Positions 1 through 9,984 of a DNA stretch of 64,000 nt are shown in pieces. Both the position numbers and the translations under genes were made by a program. Below the pieces are notes generated by a model. That model searched no databases. It was not told where the DNA came from and saw only the letters and a list, made by a program, of their open reading frames with translations. Location of the stretch: positions 62,001 through 126,000 of the forward strand of contig NZ_KB905144.1 in the NCBI RefSeq assembly GCF_000378225.1, given 5' to 3'. Every line of letters starts with the position of its first letter. Position 1 is the first letter of the stretch. The stretch comes from Methylophilus methylotrophus DSM 46235 = ATCC 53528 (GTDB lineage: Bacteria > Pseudomonadota > Gammaproteobacteria > Burkholderiales > Methylophilaceae).

Positions 1-290
1 GGATTGCCCGGTTGTGCGCGTGGCGTGACCGTCCCTACTTCAATAAAGCCAAAACCCAGCGCGGCCATGCCATCAATCACCGCCGCATTTTTATCCAGCC
101 CTGCAGCAAGGCCCACAGGGTTAGGGAATGTCAGTCCCATTACCTGGGTAGGTTGATCTGGCAAACGCGGAGCAACCAATTTCAGCAGGCCCATTTTTTC
201 TGCACGCTTGAGCGATTGCAAGGTGATATCGTGTGCTTGCTCTGCATCGAGTTGAAACAGCAGAGGTTTAAGCAGGGGGTAGACATTCAT
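1..290 (-). CDS. pyrD: Dihydroorotate dehydrogenase (quinone), N-terminal part
   Basis: The reverse strand opens with ATG at 290, preceded by an AGGA ribosome site, and reads [20 protein letters not shown], then [19 protein letters not shown] and [18 protein letters not shown] before leaving the window. This is the N-terminal half-barrel start of class 2 PyrD, the membrane-associated enzyme that oxidises dihydroorotate to orotate with quinone in pyrimidine synthesis. The AAGLDKN motif belongs to the FMN-binding region. About 97 residues are present, so the catalytic serine region is outside the window. Confidence 0.93.
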   Translation of the reverse strand, partial: MNVYPLLKPLLFQLDAEQAHDITLQSLKRAEKMGLLKLVAPRLPDQPTQVMGLTFPNPVGLAAGLDKNAAVIDGMAALGFGFIEVGTVTPRAQPGN

Positions 291-444
291 ACTTCAATTT
301 CCTGAACAGGGTTTGCAACATTGCAGCCTATGCCAACGTTTGCTGCTTACATCACTTTTGCGTTACATCAAAAACCATATTGTTAATAGGGTTCAAAATA
401 ATCGTCAGATGGCTTGCAAGATTATCTGACAGGAGGAACCCAAC

Positions 445-570
445 ATGAAAATTTTGATTGATTTATTATCGACTGACTATGGTTTGATGAGCTTTATTGT
501 GATCACGGCGATTCTTATCGCGATGACTTGGGCGGGTATTTATGTCTACATTCGTGCTCGCAAGCAATAA
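445..570 (+). CDS. DUF3149 small membrane protein
   Basis: A 41-residue protein, MKILIDLLSTDYGLMSF and onward, with one hydrophobic segment (about residues 16-36) and a basic tail RARKQ. The start has a strong AGGAGG ribosome site at 431-436, and a hairpin terminator follows the stop. Length and sequence style match the DUF3149 family, single-pass peptides found in beta- and gammaproteobacteria with no established function. The N-in/C-in orientation cannot be settled by eye. Confidence 0.8.
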   Translation: MKILIDLLSTDYGLMSFIVITAILIAMTWAGIYVYIRARKQ

Positions 571-591
571 CTCATCCACCAGTCAGTAGAA

Positions 592-617
592 CAAACCCCG
601 CTTCCGCGGGGTTGTTT
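592..617. terminator. Bidirectional rho-independent terminator
   Basis: Stem AACCCCGC (594-601), loop TTCC, stem GCGGGGTT (606-613), followed by GTTTATTT. It sits between the convergent DUF3149 gene and the large FAD oxidase, whose stop is at 620, and can serve both strands. Confidence 0.8.
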
Positions 618-619
618 AT

Positions 620-3600
620 TTAAAGCAATACTTTCTCGATACCGCCGTTATTGGCTTTCTGGATGTAGTTTTCCATCCAGTTTTCACCGAGCACGTGCTT
701 GGCCATTTCCACCACAATGTAGTCAGCCTCAATACCGGTATCATCACCGTAACGTGACAGGCCTTGCAGGCAGCTTGGGCAAGAAGTCAAGATTTTGACG
801 GGTTGCTCAGGCGCACCCACGGTCAGGCCCATCTTGGCCATGCCTTTTTCCAGCTCTTCCTGCTTGCGGAATTTCACTTGGGTGGCAATGTCGGGACGTG
901 CTGCCGCAAACGTACCGGACTCGCCGCAGCAACGGTCATTCAATGCAACTTCGGTGCCCATCAGCTTGTTGGTGACTTCCAGTGGTTTGTAAGTCTTCAT
1001 CGGCGTGTGGCATGGGTCATGGTACATGTAGCGCGTACCGGTGACACCTTGCAGGCGCATGTCTTTTTCCATGAGGTATTCGTGGATATCGAGCAGACGG
1101 CAGCCTGGGAAAATCTTCTCAAACTCGTATTTCTGCAACTGATCCATACACGTCCCGCAAGACACGATCACGGTCTTGATATCCAGATAATTCAATGTAT
1201 TGGCCACACGGTGGAACAACACACGGTTATCCGCCGTGATTTCCTGACCTTTATCATGATTACCCGCAGCCGTTTGCGGGTAGCCGCAGCACAGGTAGCC
1301 TGGTGGCAATACGGTGATCGCCCCCACTTCATACAGCATGGCTTGCGTCGCTAGGCCCACGTTGGAGAACAGGCGCTCGGAGCCACAACCCGGGAAGTAG
1401 AACACGGCTTCCGAATCCTCAGTCACTTTTTGCGGATTGCGGATGACCGGAATCATGGTGTCATCTTCCAGCCCCATCATCGCACGTGACGTCTTGGACT
1501 GCATTTTCTTGGGCATTGGCCTGTTAATGAAGTGAATCACCTGCGCCTTGATTTCTGCCCTGCCCACGGTCGCTGGTGGTGCTTTCTTGTCTTTTAGCAA
1601 ACCAAATTTCTTGGCCAGGCTGTTGGCGATATTAATGGCTTTATAGCCCATTTGTATCATGGTGCCGCGCAGCAATTTGATCGTTGCCGGGTCTTTGACG
1701 TTCAGGAACATCATGCCAGCTGCGGTGCCAGGGTTGAATTTCTTTTTACCCTGTTCGCGCAGGAAATTGCGCATCTTCACAGACACATCACCGAAGTCGA
1801 TATTCACCGGGCACGGCTTCTCGCAACGGTGGCAGACCGTACAATGGTCAGCGACGTCGTTGAATTCGTCAAAATGCTTGAGCGAAATACCGCGGCGTGT
1901 CTGCTCTTCGTACAAGAAGGCTTCGATCAGCAGCGATGTCCCCAGAATTTTGTTCCGTGGAGAATACAGCAGGTTGGCTCGTGGCACATGGGTGGTACAC
2001 ACGGGCTTGCACTTGCCGCAACGCAAGCAGTCAGAAATATCATCAGCGATCTCGCCAATGGCAGACTGTTCCATAATGATGGATTCTTGCTCCAGCAGGC
2101 CAAAGCTAGGCGTATAGGCGTTTTCCAGGCCTGAGCCCGCCATCAGTTTGCCTTTGTTAAAGCGGCCTTCAGGGTCTACCTTGGCTTTGTATTTGGCAAA
2201 GGTATCAATGGTCGCCTGGTCCAGGAACTCCATTTTGGTAATGCCAATGCCATGCTCGCCCGAGATCACACCATTGAGGCCGCGCGCCAGGTCCATCACG
2301 CGTGCCACCGCTGCGTGAGCGTCCTGCATCATGCCGTAGTCATCTGAGTTGACCGGGATATTGGTATGCACATTACCGTCACCGGCGTGCATGTGTAACG
2401 CGATAAATACGCGGCTCTTCAAGACGGTTTTCTGAATCTCGTCGAGCTTGTCTAGAATCTTCTGATATTCGCGGCCAGCAAAAATATCCGCCATCGGGCG
2501 CTTGAGCTCACGCTTCCAGGAGATACGCAGATCATAAGACTGCACCGCACGGAACACATTGTCATACTGTGCAAATGATTTACCCATTTCGCCCAGTACA
2601 GAGACAGGTTCATCCAATGTGTTGAGGATCAGACGCCATCTGGCTCTCACATCGCGCAATAATTGCAGTGCGATATTCTGTTTGGATTTCACGCCTTCAG
2701 GATCGGCATTGCCATCCTCATCTGGCTGCAAAGGCAAATCGCCAGAGACAAAGGCCTCCAGCTCGTCGACCAGCCGCAGTTTGTTATTGATGGAGAGCTC
2801 GATGTTGATGCGCTCAATACCATCTGAGTACTCACCCAGGCGCGGCAATGGAATCACCACGTCTTCGTTAATCTTGAAGGCGTTGGTATGGCGGGCAATC
2901 GCTGCAGTGCGTGAACGGTCCAGCCAGAATTTTTTACGCGCCTCAGCCGAGACAGCAATAAAGCCTTCACCATTGCGGGCGTTACACATCCGCACCACGG
3001 CAGAGGCGACTTCGCCGACGGCGTTTTCGTCATCAGAGGCAATATCGCACAACAACACCATTTTCGGGCGTTGCTGGCGGGCGGCCTTGGTGGCGTAACC
3101 CACGGCCTTCACATAGCGCTCATCCATGTGTTCCAGGCCGGCCATGATGACTGCAGGATCCTGTTTGGCGGTCGCATCCAGGTAATCCTTGATTTCCACA
3201 ATCGCTGGCACAGCGTGTGAAACGTTACCAAAAAACTCCAGCGCAATGGTGCGTACATGCTTGGGCATGCGGTGCAAAATAAACGTCGCAGAGGTAATCA
3301 GGCCATCGCAACCTTCTTTTTGCACGCCAGGCAAGCCAGACAAGAACTTATCGGTCACGTCCTTGCCGAGACCCACCTTACGGAAGCTAGGGCCAGGAAT
3401 TTCCAGGATTTCTGGCTCGGACAACAGATTTTTGTAATCAATGTCGTAACGGCTGATTTTAAAGCGCGCCACGTCGATATCATGAATCTTGCCCAGGTTA
3501 TGGTCCAGACGCTCCACTTCCAGCCAGGTCGCGTCTGGCGTCACCATACGCCAGGAGGCCAGGTTATCCAGCGCCGTGCCCCACAAGACTGCTTTTTTAC

Positions 3601-4489
3601 CACCGGCGTTCATGGCGACGTTACCACCAATGCAACACGCATCGGCAGAAGTTGGGTCACAGGCAAACTCCAGCCCGGCCGCAGTGGCAGCATCCATGGC
3701 ACGGCGTGTCACCACACCGGCGCCGCACTCAATGGTGGCCACCTGGCGTGAAACGCCTGGCAAGGTACGCATTTGCACGCCGGTATGTTGGTCCAGTTTT
3801 TCGGTGTTAATGACGGCAGACAAAGGCGTCAAGGGTACGGCGCCACCGGTATACCCCGTACCACCGCCCCGCGGGATAATGGTTAACCCTAATTCGATAC
3901 ACGCACGCACCAGATAGGAAATCTCAGCCTCGGTATCCGGGTTGATTACGACGAATGGATATTCAACGCGCCAGTCAGTGGCATCGGTCACGTGTGACAC
4001 ACGTGCCAGGCCATCAAACTGCACATTGTCCTTGCGGGTATATTTGGTCAGCTTGGCCAGGGCTTTTTTACGCAGCTCAGCCGTTTGCTTGAAGTCATCA
4101 GCAAACTTTTCTATGGCTTTGGTTGCGGCTGACACCAGCTTCTGGACTTTGTCGTTACCACCGCTGCGTTCGTTAATAGCAGAAATACGGTGATACAACG
4201 CCTCGATCAATGCTTTGCGACGTTTGGGATTTTCCAGCAAGTCATCTTGCAGATAAGGATTACGTGACACCACCCACAGATCGCCCAATACCTCAAACAG
4301 CATGCGTGCACTACGGCCTGTTTTGCGCTCTGCGCGCAGGACATTCAGTATTTCCCAGATTTCCTCACCCAGAAACCGAATGACGATTTCACGGTCTGAG
4401 AAAGAGGTATAGTTGTACGGGATTTCACGTAAACGCGTGAGAGGAGTAGAATCGTGCTTTAACAAATCTGCGTTGACAGGTGCGTTCAT
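620..4489 (-). CDS. FAD-binding / Fe-S oxidoreductase (DUF3683, D-lactate/glycolate dehydrogenase type)
   Basis: A 1289-residue single-chain oxidase. The order is: an N-terminal DUF3683-like region; an FAD-binding PCMH domain with [17 protein letters not shown]; an FAD-oxidase C domain with [15 protein letters not shown] and [12 protein letters not shown]; two ferredoxin-type clusters ([11 protein letters not shown] and [12 protein letters not shown]); then two CCG domains (LCCGYP and HDPCHTPMK with CCGESGTFA). This is the GlcD/GlpC architecture fused in one polypeptide, which oxidises a 2-hydroxy acid and passes electrons via Fe-S clusters to the membrane. The substrate cannot be read from sequence. 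I chose ATG at 4489 ([10 protein letters not shown]); an in-frame TTG at 4516 would add nine residues, and neither has a clear ribosome site. It diverges from the thioredoxin gene. Confidence 0.85.
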   Translation of the reverse strand: MNAPVNADLLKHDSTPLTRLREIPYNYTSFSDREIVIRFLGEEIWEILNVLRAERKTGRSARMLFEVLGDLWVVSRNPYLQDDLLENPKRRKALIEALYHRISAINERSGGNDKVQKLVSAATKAIEKFADDFKQTAELRKKALAKLTKYTRKDNVQFDGLARVSHVTDATDWRVEYPFVVINPDTEAEISYLVRACIELGLTIIPRGGGTGYTGGAVPLTPLSAVINTEKLDQHTGVQMRTLPGVSRQVATIECGAGVVTRRAMDAATAAGLEFACDPTSADACCIGGNVAMNAGGKKAVLWGTALDNLASWRMVTPDATWLEVERLDHNLGKIHDIDVARFKISRYDIDYKNLLSEPEILEIPGPSFRKVGLGKDVTDKFLSGLPGVQKEGCDGLITSATFILHRMPKHVRTIALEFFGNVSHAVPAIVEIKDYLDATAKQDPAVIMAGLEHMDERYVKAVGYATKAARQQRPKMVLLCDIASDDENAVGEVASAVVRMCNARNGEGFIAVSAEARKKFWLDRSRTAAIARHTNAFKINEDVVIPLPRLGEYSDGIERINIELSINNKLRLVDELEAFVSGDLPLQPDEDGNADPEGVKSKQNIALQLLRDVRARWRLILNTLDEPVSVLGEMGKSFAQYDNVFRAVQSYDLRISWKRELKRPMADIFAGREYQKILDKLDEIQKTVLKSRVFIALHMHAGDGNVHTNIPVNSDDYGMMQDAHAAVARVMDLARGLNGVISGEHGIGITKMEFLDQATIDTFAKYKAKVDPEGRFNKGKLMAGSGLENAYTPSFGLLEQESIIMEQSAIGEIADDISDCLRCGKCKPVCTTHVPRANLLYSPRNKILGTSLLIEAFLYEEQTRRGISLKHFDEFNDVADHCTVCHRCEKPCPVNIDFGDVSVKMRNFLREQGKKKFNPGTAAGMMFLNVKDPATIKLLRGTMIQMGYKAINIANSLAKKFGLLKDKKAPPATVGRAEIKAQVIHFINRPMPKKMQSKTSRAMMGLEDDTMIPVIRNPQKVTEDSEAVFYFPGCGSERLFSNVGLATQAMLYEVGAITVLPPGYLCCGYPQTAAGNHDKGQEITADNRVLFHRVANTLNYLDIKTVIVSCGTCMDQLQKYEFEKIFPGCRLLDIHEYLMEKDMRLQGVTGTRYMYHDPCHTPMKTYKPLEVTNKLMGTEVALNDRCCGESGTFAAARPDIATQVKFRKQEELEKGMAKMGLTVGAPEQPVKILTSCPSCLQGLSRYGDDTGIEADYIVVEMAKHVLGENWMENYIQKANNGGIEKVLL

Positions 4490-4584
4490 TGATAATTTAT
4501 CAAAAACAAAAGCCAATTATAACACGCCGCCTACGGCACAAACACGTTAAACGGTCTAGGGTTTTTGAGTAAGCAGGTTTTCGG

Positions 4585-5091
4585 ATGTCGATATTAAATA
4601 CTAAGTTCAAAAAATGGCTGGTACCACTGATTGCGCTGTTATTGTTTGTCGGCCTCGCAGTGGCCGTGATGCAAAAACCGCAGGCGCCCGAAGTGACTTT
4701 TACCACTTTGGATGGTCAAAAAATCAGTATGCAGGCCCTGCGCGGAAAAACGGTACTGGTGAATTTCTGGGCCACTGACTGCCCGGGCTGCATCAAAGAA
4801 ATGCCTGAGCTGATAGACACCTACCAGCAATACAAAGACAAAAATTTCGTCGTGATTGCGGTAGCCATGCCCTATGACCCTCCGGCACAGGTTGCCAACT
4901 ACACCAGGGAAAAAAACCTGCCATTTGCCGTCATGCACGATGGCTATGGCGAAATGGTCAAGGCGTTTGGTGACGTGAACCTGACCCCCACCAGCTTTAT
5001 TTTTGACGCGCAAGGCCAGCGCCTGCAAAAAGTGATAGGCGAACTTAACTTCGCTGAATTGCGCAAACTACTTAACCAGAAAGCCAGCTGA
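4585..5091 (+). CDS. TlpA-family thiol-disulfide oxidoreductase
   Basis: A 168-residue protein with an N-terminal membrane anchor (WLVPLIALLLFVGLAVAVM, about residues 11-30) and a periplasmic thioredoxin fold. The active site is ATDCPGCIKEMPEL, a CPGC variant of CxxC. TlpA/ResA proteins act as reductants in the periplasm, often for apocytochrome c haem-binding cysteines. Its stop overlaps the start of hemJ by one base (TGATG), so the two are translationally coupled. The haem link with hemJ is contextual only. Confidence 0.85.
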   Translation: MSILNTKFKKWLVPLIALLLFVGLAVAVMQKPQAPEVTFTTLDGQKISMQALRGKTVLVNFWATDCPGCIKEMPELIDTYQQYKDKNFVVIAVAMPYDPPAQVANYTREKNLPFAVMHDGYGEMVKAFGDVNLTPTSFIFDAQGQRLQKVIGELNFAELRKLLNQKAS

Positions 5092-5501
5092 TGCTTTGGG
5101 TTAAGGCGCTTCACATTATCTTTGTGACAAGCTGGTTTGCAGGCTTGTTTTACCTGCCACGTATTTACGTCAACCTGGCAATGGAACAAGACCCACAAGC
5201 CCATGCCCGGCTGATCCTGATGGCCAACAAATTGTACCGCTTTATGCAGCCACTGATGTTGCTGGCACTGGCATTTGGCATTTGGTTATGGCTTGGCTAC
5301 GGTTTCACAGGCGGCTGGCTACACGCCAAGCTGACACTGGTTGTGCTATTGATCGGTTACCACCATTACTGCGGCAGGCTGCTTAAACAATTCAAAGCCC
5401 AGCAAAACCGCCATAGCCATGTCTGGTTCCGCTGGTTTAACGAGATACCGGTGCTGATTTTGTTTGCCGTTGTGATCCTGGTTGTGATCAAACCATTCTG
5501 A
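5091..5501 (+). CDS. hemJ: Protoporphyrinogen IX oxidase HemJ (UPF0093/CopD-like)
   Basis: A 136-residue membrane protein that begins MLWVKALHIIFVTSWFAGLF, the family's typical N-terminus with a conserved histidine at position 8. It has four predicted membrane segments and a conserved lysine in HAKLTLVVLLIGYHHYCGR. HemJ oxidises protoporphyrinogen IX to protoporphyrin IX in haem synthesis and replaces HemG/HemY in many proteobacteria. It overlaps the tlpA-like gene and is followed four bases later by a gene of unknown function, so the three probably form one operon. Confidence 0.85.
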   Translation: MLWVKALHIIFVTSWFAGLFYLPRIYVNLAMEQDPQAHARLILMANKLYRFMQPLMLLALAFGIWLWLGYGFTGGWLHAKLTLVVLLIGYHHYCGRLLKQFKAQQNRHSHVWFRWFNEIPVLILFAVVILVVIKPF

Positions 5502-5505
5502 TCAC

Positions 5506-6261
5506 ATGCCAACCGCCCTGCTGCAATCCGAATGGCTGATACGCATGCTGGACAAATCCGGCAAGCAAGCCTCCCAAAAGCTCCTGGGCCTGTTTAATAT
5601 TCTGGACGACCTGTTGTCCAGCCCGCTATATAGCGCAAATGCACCGCAAACGTTTGAGTCAATCCCTGAATCCGACACCCCGGAAAGGCTGCAAAACTAT
5701 CTTACTACCCAGGCGCAACTGGCTGGTGCCAGGCTACCTGACATGCTGGCCAACCAGTTGTACTTTATGGCATTGAGCGCCTGCCAGGAAAAATTGCGCA
5801 ACAAGCAATCCAGTGCACTGCAACATGCCAGGCACGCAGCTCAGGCGCTGATTGATGAACAAACAAAACGCGAAATCAATTGGCTGGCGATCCGCAACTA
5901 CAGCATTGTCATCATGGCATTATTCAGCGGCGTCATGGGCGGTTATTATTGGCACATGCAATTGGCCATTCACCCCTCCATACAAACAGCAGAAACACCA
6001 CAGCCATCGCCACACCCGCTCTCGCTTGAAGCCAGCCCCTCGGAAACTGCCGCCATTTACAGCCGCCTGGAAACCATGAAACATGGTGATTGCCGGCTGC
6101 TGGAAGCACTTCAATTGCCCGACCGCGTCAAGAGCGTCTACATCGAAAATATCATTAACGGCCACGTCACCACCAACCGCGACGAACAAATACTTGTGAA
6201 TCAGCTGTTAGACCAGGTGCAATGCAATTACACGCCCAAACTGATGGCGAACTCAAAATAA
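5506..6261 (+). CDS. Hypothetical membrane protein
   Basis: A 251-residue protein that I do not recognise. The N-terminal ~125 residues look soluble and helical (MPTALLQSEWLIRMLDKSGK), one hydrophobic segment lies near residues 128-150 (NYSIVIMALFSGVMGGYYWH), and a proline/serine-rich linker leads to a C-terminal ~70-residue domain with two cysteines (GDCRLLEALQLPDRV and VQCNYTPKLM). The layout suggests a cytoplasmic N-terminus and periplasmic C-terminus. It starts four bases after hemJ and ends directly at a terminator, so it closes that operon. Confidence 0.7.
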   Translation: MPTALLQSEWLIRMLDKSGKQASQKLLGLFNILDDLLSSPLYSANAPQTFESIPESDTPERLQNYLTTQAQLAGARLPDMLANQLYFMALSACQEKLRNKQSSALQHARHAAQALIDEQTKREINWLAIRNYSIVIMALFSGVMGGYYWHMQLAIHPSIQTAETPQPSPHPLSLEASPSETAAIYSRLETMKHGDCRLLEALQLPDRVKSVYIENIINGHVTTNRDEQILVNQLLDQVQCNYTPKLMANSK

Positions 6262-6289
6262 AAAAGCCGTCGCGGTAACGACGGCTTTT
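6262..6289. terminator. Bidirectional terminator
   Basis: Perfect stem AAAAGCCGTCG (6262-6272) with CGACGGCTTTT (6279-6289) and a six-base loop. It begins one base after the stop of the unknown membrane gene and lies 15 bases from the end of the convergent SRPBCC gene. Confidence 0.88.
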
Positions 6290-6304
6290 GATTGCTGCAC
6301 AGAT

Positions 6305-6802
6305 CTACTGGAACAATGTTTTCAATTGGTTCAAGCCACCATCATAAACACCTTTGATCGTGTCTGAAGCGGCCTTTTCATCCGCGGGTGCTTTAGGCAA
6401 AAAGTGGCTTTCCCAAACCACCACTGACTTACCCTCACCATTGCTGTGCACACTCACGGTTGAGGCATACTCATTGACTGGCAACACCCCCTCTGTGATT
6501 TTATACGAATAGCTTTTAGACTTCGGGTTGTAAGCTGTCAATGTTTCATTGATCTTGCCGCCGTCTTTGAGGGTTAACACTCGCTTCGCTCCTGCGCTGT
6601 TGTTTTTCCCGGACACAATCTCTGTTTTTGCCACGGCAGGATGCCAAGCGCCCAAATCGCCAAAATCAGAAACCTTCTTCCATACGACATCCGCTGACTG
6701 ATTGAGCTCTACAGACTTCACTACAAACAGTGGCTCCGCAGCAAAAGCACTGCCTGCTACTGCCAATAATGTTGCCAACACTAATGATGATACTTGACGC
6801 AT
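6305..6802 (-). CDS. Exported SRPBCC-family protein
   Basis: A 165-residue protein starting at ATG 6802 with an AAGGAG ribosome site six bases away. It has a clear signal peptide (MRQVSSLVLATLLAVAGSAFA, cleavage after AFA). The mature part (FVVKSVELNQSADVVWKKVS, then DFGDLGAWHPAVAKTEIV and LTLKDGGKINETL) matches the polyketide cyclase/START-like SRPBCC fold, which holds a hydrophobic ligand cavity; the ligand is unknown. It diverges from a TetR regulator, and a perfect palindrome covers the region just upstream of the gene, so TetR repression is likely. Confidence 0.8.
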   Translation of the reverse strand: MRQVSSLVLATLLAVAGSAFAAEPLFVVKSVELNQSADVVWKKVSDFGDLGAWHPAVAKTEIVSGKNNSAGAKRVLTLKDGGKINETLTAYNPKSKSYSYKITEGVLPVNEYASTVSVHSNGEGKSVVVWESHFLPKAPADEKAASDTIKGVYDGGLNQLKTLFQ

Positions 6803-6840
6803 AGTTTTCTCCTTATGTAATTTTTGATGCACTATCAAAT

Positions 6841-6863
6841 ATATACTATACAGTATAGTATAT
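6841..6863. promoter_or_regulatory. Perfect 23-bp palindrome, likely TetR operator
   Basis: Two 11-base arms (ATATACTATAC and GTATAGTATAT) flank a central A at 6852. It lies 39 bases upstream of the SRPBCC start. A second, weaker dyad (TATAG-AGTG-CTATA, 6934-6947) overlaps the -10 of the tetR gene, so one repressor could control both directions. Confidence 0.75.
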
Positions 6864-6955
6864 TTACCACAACATAAAACATCAATCAATAGGAGTTAAT
6901 CCTTTTAAAAAGACTTCTTGGTATACAAGATGGTATAGAGTGCTATAATTGAGGC

Positions 6956-7522
6956 ATGAATACGCTAAAGCAGAAGATTCTGCAGGTATCCACAGACCTG
7001 TTTCAAACGCGCGGCATCAACTCCACCGGCGTGGATACCATCGTGGCTGTCGCCGGCACCACCAAAATGACGCTTTACAAATATTTTGAAACCAAGGAAG
7101 AGCTGATACTGGCCGTATTGCAGCAAAGTCATCAGGATTTCCAGAACTGGATGAACGAGAAAATGGGCGGCCTTGGCGGTAGCCCAAATGAGAAAATCCA
7201 GAAACTGTTTGATTTTATTGAGGAATGGGTGACCTCCCCTTCTTTTACCGGCATTGCCTTTATCAAGGCTTCTGCAGAATTCCCCAATGAAGAAAACCGC
7301 ATCCACCAGCTGTCTTTCCAGCAATCGCGTGAATTCCGCCAATTCATTTCCAAACTGGCACAAGACGCCAATATCAAGGATGCAGAGGGTCTGGCCCTGC
7401 AACTTTCCATCCTGTTTGAAGGTGCCGTTCAGGCCGAACAAATCAAGCGCGGTTCAGGGGCGATCAAATCGGCCAAAAAAGCGGCCAAGGCGCTGATTGA
7501 CCTTGCCATTAAGCAATCCTGA
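6956..7522 (+). CDS. TetR/AcrR-family transcriptional regulator
   Basis: A 188-residue protein. The N-terminal helix-turn-helix is LFQTRGINSTGVDTIVAVAG followed by TTKMTLYKYFETKEELILAV, the standard TetR signature. The C-terminal domain (about 70-188) would bind a ligand and dimerise. It diverges from the SRPBCC gene with palindromes in the 153-base gap. A TATAAT at 6944-6949 lies only seven bases before the ATG, and the nearby GAGG is one base from it, so the transcript may be leaderless or nearly so. The ligand is unknown. Confidence 0.88.
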   Translation: MNTLKQKILQVSTDLFQTRGINSTGVDTIVAVAGTTKMTLYKYFETKEELILAVLQQSHQDFQNWMNEKMGGLGGSPNEKIQKLFDFIEEWVTSPSFTGIAFIKASAEFPNEENRIHQLSFQQSREFRQFISKLAQDANIKDAEGLALQLSILFEGAVQAEQIKRGSGAIKSAKKAAKALIDLAIKQS

Positions 7523-7606
7523 CCATCTTCGGGACATGCGCCTCTTGCCAGCATGCTGGCTGACAGCAATAATAGCCCTACTTTACTTAAAAACCTGACT
7601 TCATTC

Positions 7607-8575
7607 ATGAAAATTCTTATCTGTGGCTCACTGGCCTACGACACCATCATGGTGTTTCCTGACCAATTTAAAAACCATATTCTGGCAGACAAAATTCATA
7701 AGCTAAGCGTGGCATTTCTGGTGCCGGAAATGCGCCGCGAATTTGGCGGGACCGCCGGCAATATTGCCTACAACCTGCAATTGCTGGAAGGCCAGCCACA
7801 GATCATGGCAACGGTAGGTGATGACTTTTCTCCTTACCAATCATGGCTGGAGCAAAACAACATTGACCCCCAGCATATCAAGGCAATTGCCGGGACTTAC
7901 ACGGCACAGGCATTTATCACCACCGATATGGACGATAACCAGATTACCGCCTTTCACCCTGGCGCCATGCAATATGCGCACGCAAATAGCGTGAATGATG
8001 CGCGTGACATTGCGCTGGCGATCATTGCACCGGATGGCCGTGATGCCATGTTCCAGCACGCCAAGGAATGCCATGATGCTGGCATCCCGTTTATGTTTGA
8101 CCCTGGCCAGGGCTTACCCATGTTCAACGGCGAAGAACTCATGTATTTTATTGAGATGGCCGATTACCTGGCAGTGAACGATTACGAGTCACAAGTCATC
8201 CAAGACAAGACAGGCCTGACACTTGAACAATTAGCCGCTAAAGTAAAAGCCTTGATTGTGACCCTGGGCAGTGAGGGTTCACATATTTACGCGGATGGTC
8301 AACGCCATGACATTCCATGCGTTAAAGCAGAGCAAGTGGTTGATCCGACAGGATGTGGTGATGCATATCGTGCCGGCTTGCTGTACGGCATTGTTCGCGG
8401 CTGGGACTGGAAAGCCTGTGGCCGACTGGCATCCACCATGGGGGCGATCAAGATTGCCAGCCGGGGTGGGCAGAACCACAAACCAAGCAGAACAGAGATT
8501 GAAAACATTTACAGTCATGCGCTGGTCCAGGATGCACTGAAAGAAGATCCTACCCTGCGCCAGACTGCCAGCTGA
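7607..8575 (+). CDS. PfkB-family carbohydrate/nucleoside kinase (adenosine kinase-like)
   Basis: A 322-residue kinase beginning MKILICGSLAYDTIMVF, where the family normally starts; an in-frame ATG at 7553 would add 18 unlikely residues. The first PfkB region appears as REFGGTAGNIAYNLQLLEG, and the second signature is VDPTGCGDAYRAGLLYG with the catalytic aspartate of GCGD. The protein resembles ribokinase-like sugar or adenosine kinases of betaproteobacteria; the substrate is not determined. The next gene follows after 16 bases. Confidence 0.85.
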   Translation: MKILICGSLAYDTIMVFPDQFKNHILADKIHKLSVAFLVPEMRREFGGTAGNIAYNLQLLEGQPQIMATVGDDFSPYQSWLEQNNIDPQHIKAIAGTYTAQAFITTDMDDNQITAFHPGAMQYAHANSVNDARDIALAIIAPDGRDAMFQHAKECHDAGIPFMFDPGQGLPMFNGEELMYFIEMADYLAVNDYESQVIQDKTGLTLEQLAAKVKALIVTLGSEGSHIYADGQRHDIPCVKAEQVVDPTGCGDAYRAGLLYGIVRGWDWKACGRLASTMGAIKIASRGGQNHKPSRTEIENIYSHALVQDALKEDPTLRQTAS

Positions 8576-8591
8576 TTAACAGGAGAGAACA

Positions 8592-9050
8592 ATGAAAACA
8601 CGTGTATTGCAATGGATTGCAGTGGCATTGATCACCGGGATACTAGGCGCATGCGCCAGCTCAAATTCCGGCAGCGTTTACTCACGCGATGAAGCGCGCA
8701 AAGCCCAAACTGTCAAAACTGGCGTTGTCGAAAGCGTACGCGCAGTCAAACTGGAAGGGACGAAATCTCCAGTCGGTACCATTGCTGGCGGTGCGGTCGG
8801 CGGTATTGCAGGCAGCTCCATTGGCGGGGGTAGAGGCAGCGCCATCGCTGCTGTGATCGGCGCGGTCGCAGGTGGCCTGGCAGGCTCCGCAGCCGAAGAG
8901 GCTGTCACCCGCAAGAACGCACTGGAAATCACCGTCAAACTGGATGGCGGCGGCTTGGTAGCCATCGTGCAAGAGGCTGACGAGCAATTCAACGCCGGTG
9001 ACCGTGTGCGTATTGTTGAGAATGGCGGCACTTCCCGCGTTTCACACTAA
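8592..9050 (+). CDS. Glycine-zipper outer-membrane lipoprotein (SlyB/Pcp-like)
   Basis: A 152-residue lipoprotein with an AGGAGAG ribosome site, a signal peptide ending in the lipobox LGAC (acylated Cys21), and a glycine-zipper segment (GTIAGGAVGGIAGSSIGGG, then AVIGAVAGGLAGSAAEEA, about 62-100). This is the 17-kDa surface antigen/SlyB family, which is anchored in the outer membrane and linked to envelope integrity. A strong terminator follows. Confidence 0.85.
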   Translation: MKTRVLQWIAVALITGILGACASSNSGSVYSRDEARKAQTVKTGVVESVRAVKLEGTKSPVGTIAGGAVGGIAGSSIGGGRGSAIAAVIGAVAGGLAGSAAEEAVTRKNALEITVKLDGGGLVAIVQEADEQFNAGDRVRIVENGGTSRVSH

Positions 9051-9066
9051 GCCGCAGACTATATAT

Positions 9067-9093
9067 AAAAGAGCGACCAATGGTCGCTCTTTT
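9067..9093. terminator. Rho-independent terminator
   Basis: Perfect inverted repeat AAAAGAGCGACCA (9067-9079) and TGGTCGCTCTTTT (9081-9093), 17 bases after the stop of the SlyB-like gene. Confidence 0.88.
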
Positions 9094-9197
9094 CATTTAT
9101 CTCTACCGACACTGTCACACAACTGTCACGTCAGCGTCACCAATCGTTCATGTGACACTCCTAATATCACGCTAAACCTTAATCAAGGAGCCGCGTG

Positions 9198-9983
9198 ATG
9201 TTAGAACGCAATCTGCAAGAACATGGCTTATACCAGCCAGAGATTCAATCACCCATCAATACTGCCCGCCAGTCTTCTACCCTAAGTGTCGCGCTGGCCA
9301 CCAGCGCAGAAGAAATCATGGAAGCGCAGCGATTGCGCTACCAGGTGTTTGCTGAAGAAATGGGCGCACAAATCAAGAGCCAGAATGGCCTGGATGTGGA
9401 TGGCTTTGATGCCTTTTGTGATCATTTGCTGGTACGTGACGATGCCACACAGCAAGTCGTAGGCACCTACCGCATTTTAAACCCGATGCAGGCGATGCTG
9501 GCCGGTGGGTACTACTCCGCCGGGGAGTTTGACCTCAGCCGCCTGGCGCCATTGGCTGACCGTACAGTAGAAGTTGGCCGCGCTTGTGTGCATGCCGACT
9601 ACCGGACCGGCGGCACTATCACCATGCTATGGGCAGGCCTGGCCAAATACATGATGGCGCGCCAGTACGAATACATGATTGGTTGCGCCAGCATCTCCAT
9701 GCATGATGGCGGCCATACTGCCGCTTCGCTGTTCAACAATTTGCGTGAGGATTATTTATCCCCTGCAGAATACCGTGTGTTCCCACACCATCCTTTACCC
9801 ATCGAAGCGCTGGACCAATCATTGCCGGTGACCTGCCCGCCGCTGGTCAAGGGCTATCTGCGCCTGGGTGCCTACATTTGCGGCGAACCCGCCTGGGACC
9901 CGGCTTTTAATACCGCAGATATGCTGGTATTGTTACCTTTATCCAGAATCAATCCCAGATATGCTGCGCATTTCTTGAAATAA
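9198..9983 (+). CDS. olsB: L-ornithine N-alpha-acyltransferase (OlsB-type GNAT)
   Basis: A 261-residue acyltransferase of the Acetyltransf_5 family. The signature is RLRYQVFAEEMGAQI (about 47-61), FCDHLLVRD and VGTYRILNP, then EVGRACVHADYRTGGTI. OlsB moves a 3-hydroxyacyl group from acyl carrier protein to ornithine, the first step to ornithine lipids. Start ATG 9198 is seven bases from AAGGAG; a GTG directly before it is too close to that site. The next gene is a PlsC-type acyltransferase one base downstream, matching OlsA, so the two form the two-step pathway. Confidence 0.85.
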   Translation: MLERNLQEHGLYQPEIQSPINTARQSSTLSVALATSAEEIMEAQRLRYQVFAEEMGAQIKSQNGLDVDGFDAFCDHLLVRDDATQQVVGTYRILNPMQAMLAGGYYSAGEFDLSRLAPLADRTVEVGRACVHADYRTGGTITMLWAGLAKYMMARQYEYMIGCASISMHDGGHTAASLFNNLREDYLSPAEYRVFPHHPLPIEALDQSLPVTCPPLVKGYLRLGAYICGEPAWDPAFNTADMLVLLPLSRINPRYAAHFLK

Positions 9984-9984
9984 C

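Noticed and set aside
12-305. Plus-strand reading over the left edge
   Set aside because: It is the antisense of the clear pyrD start.
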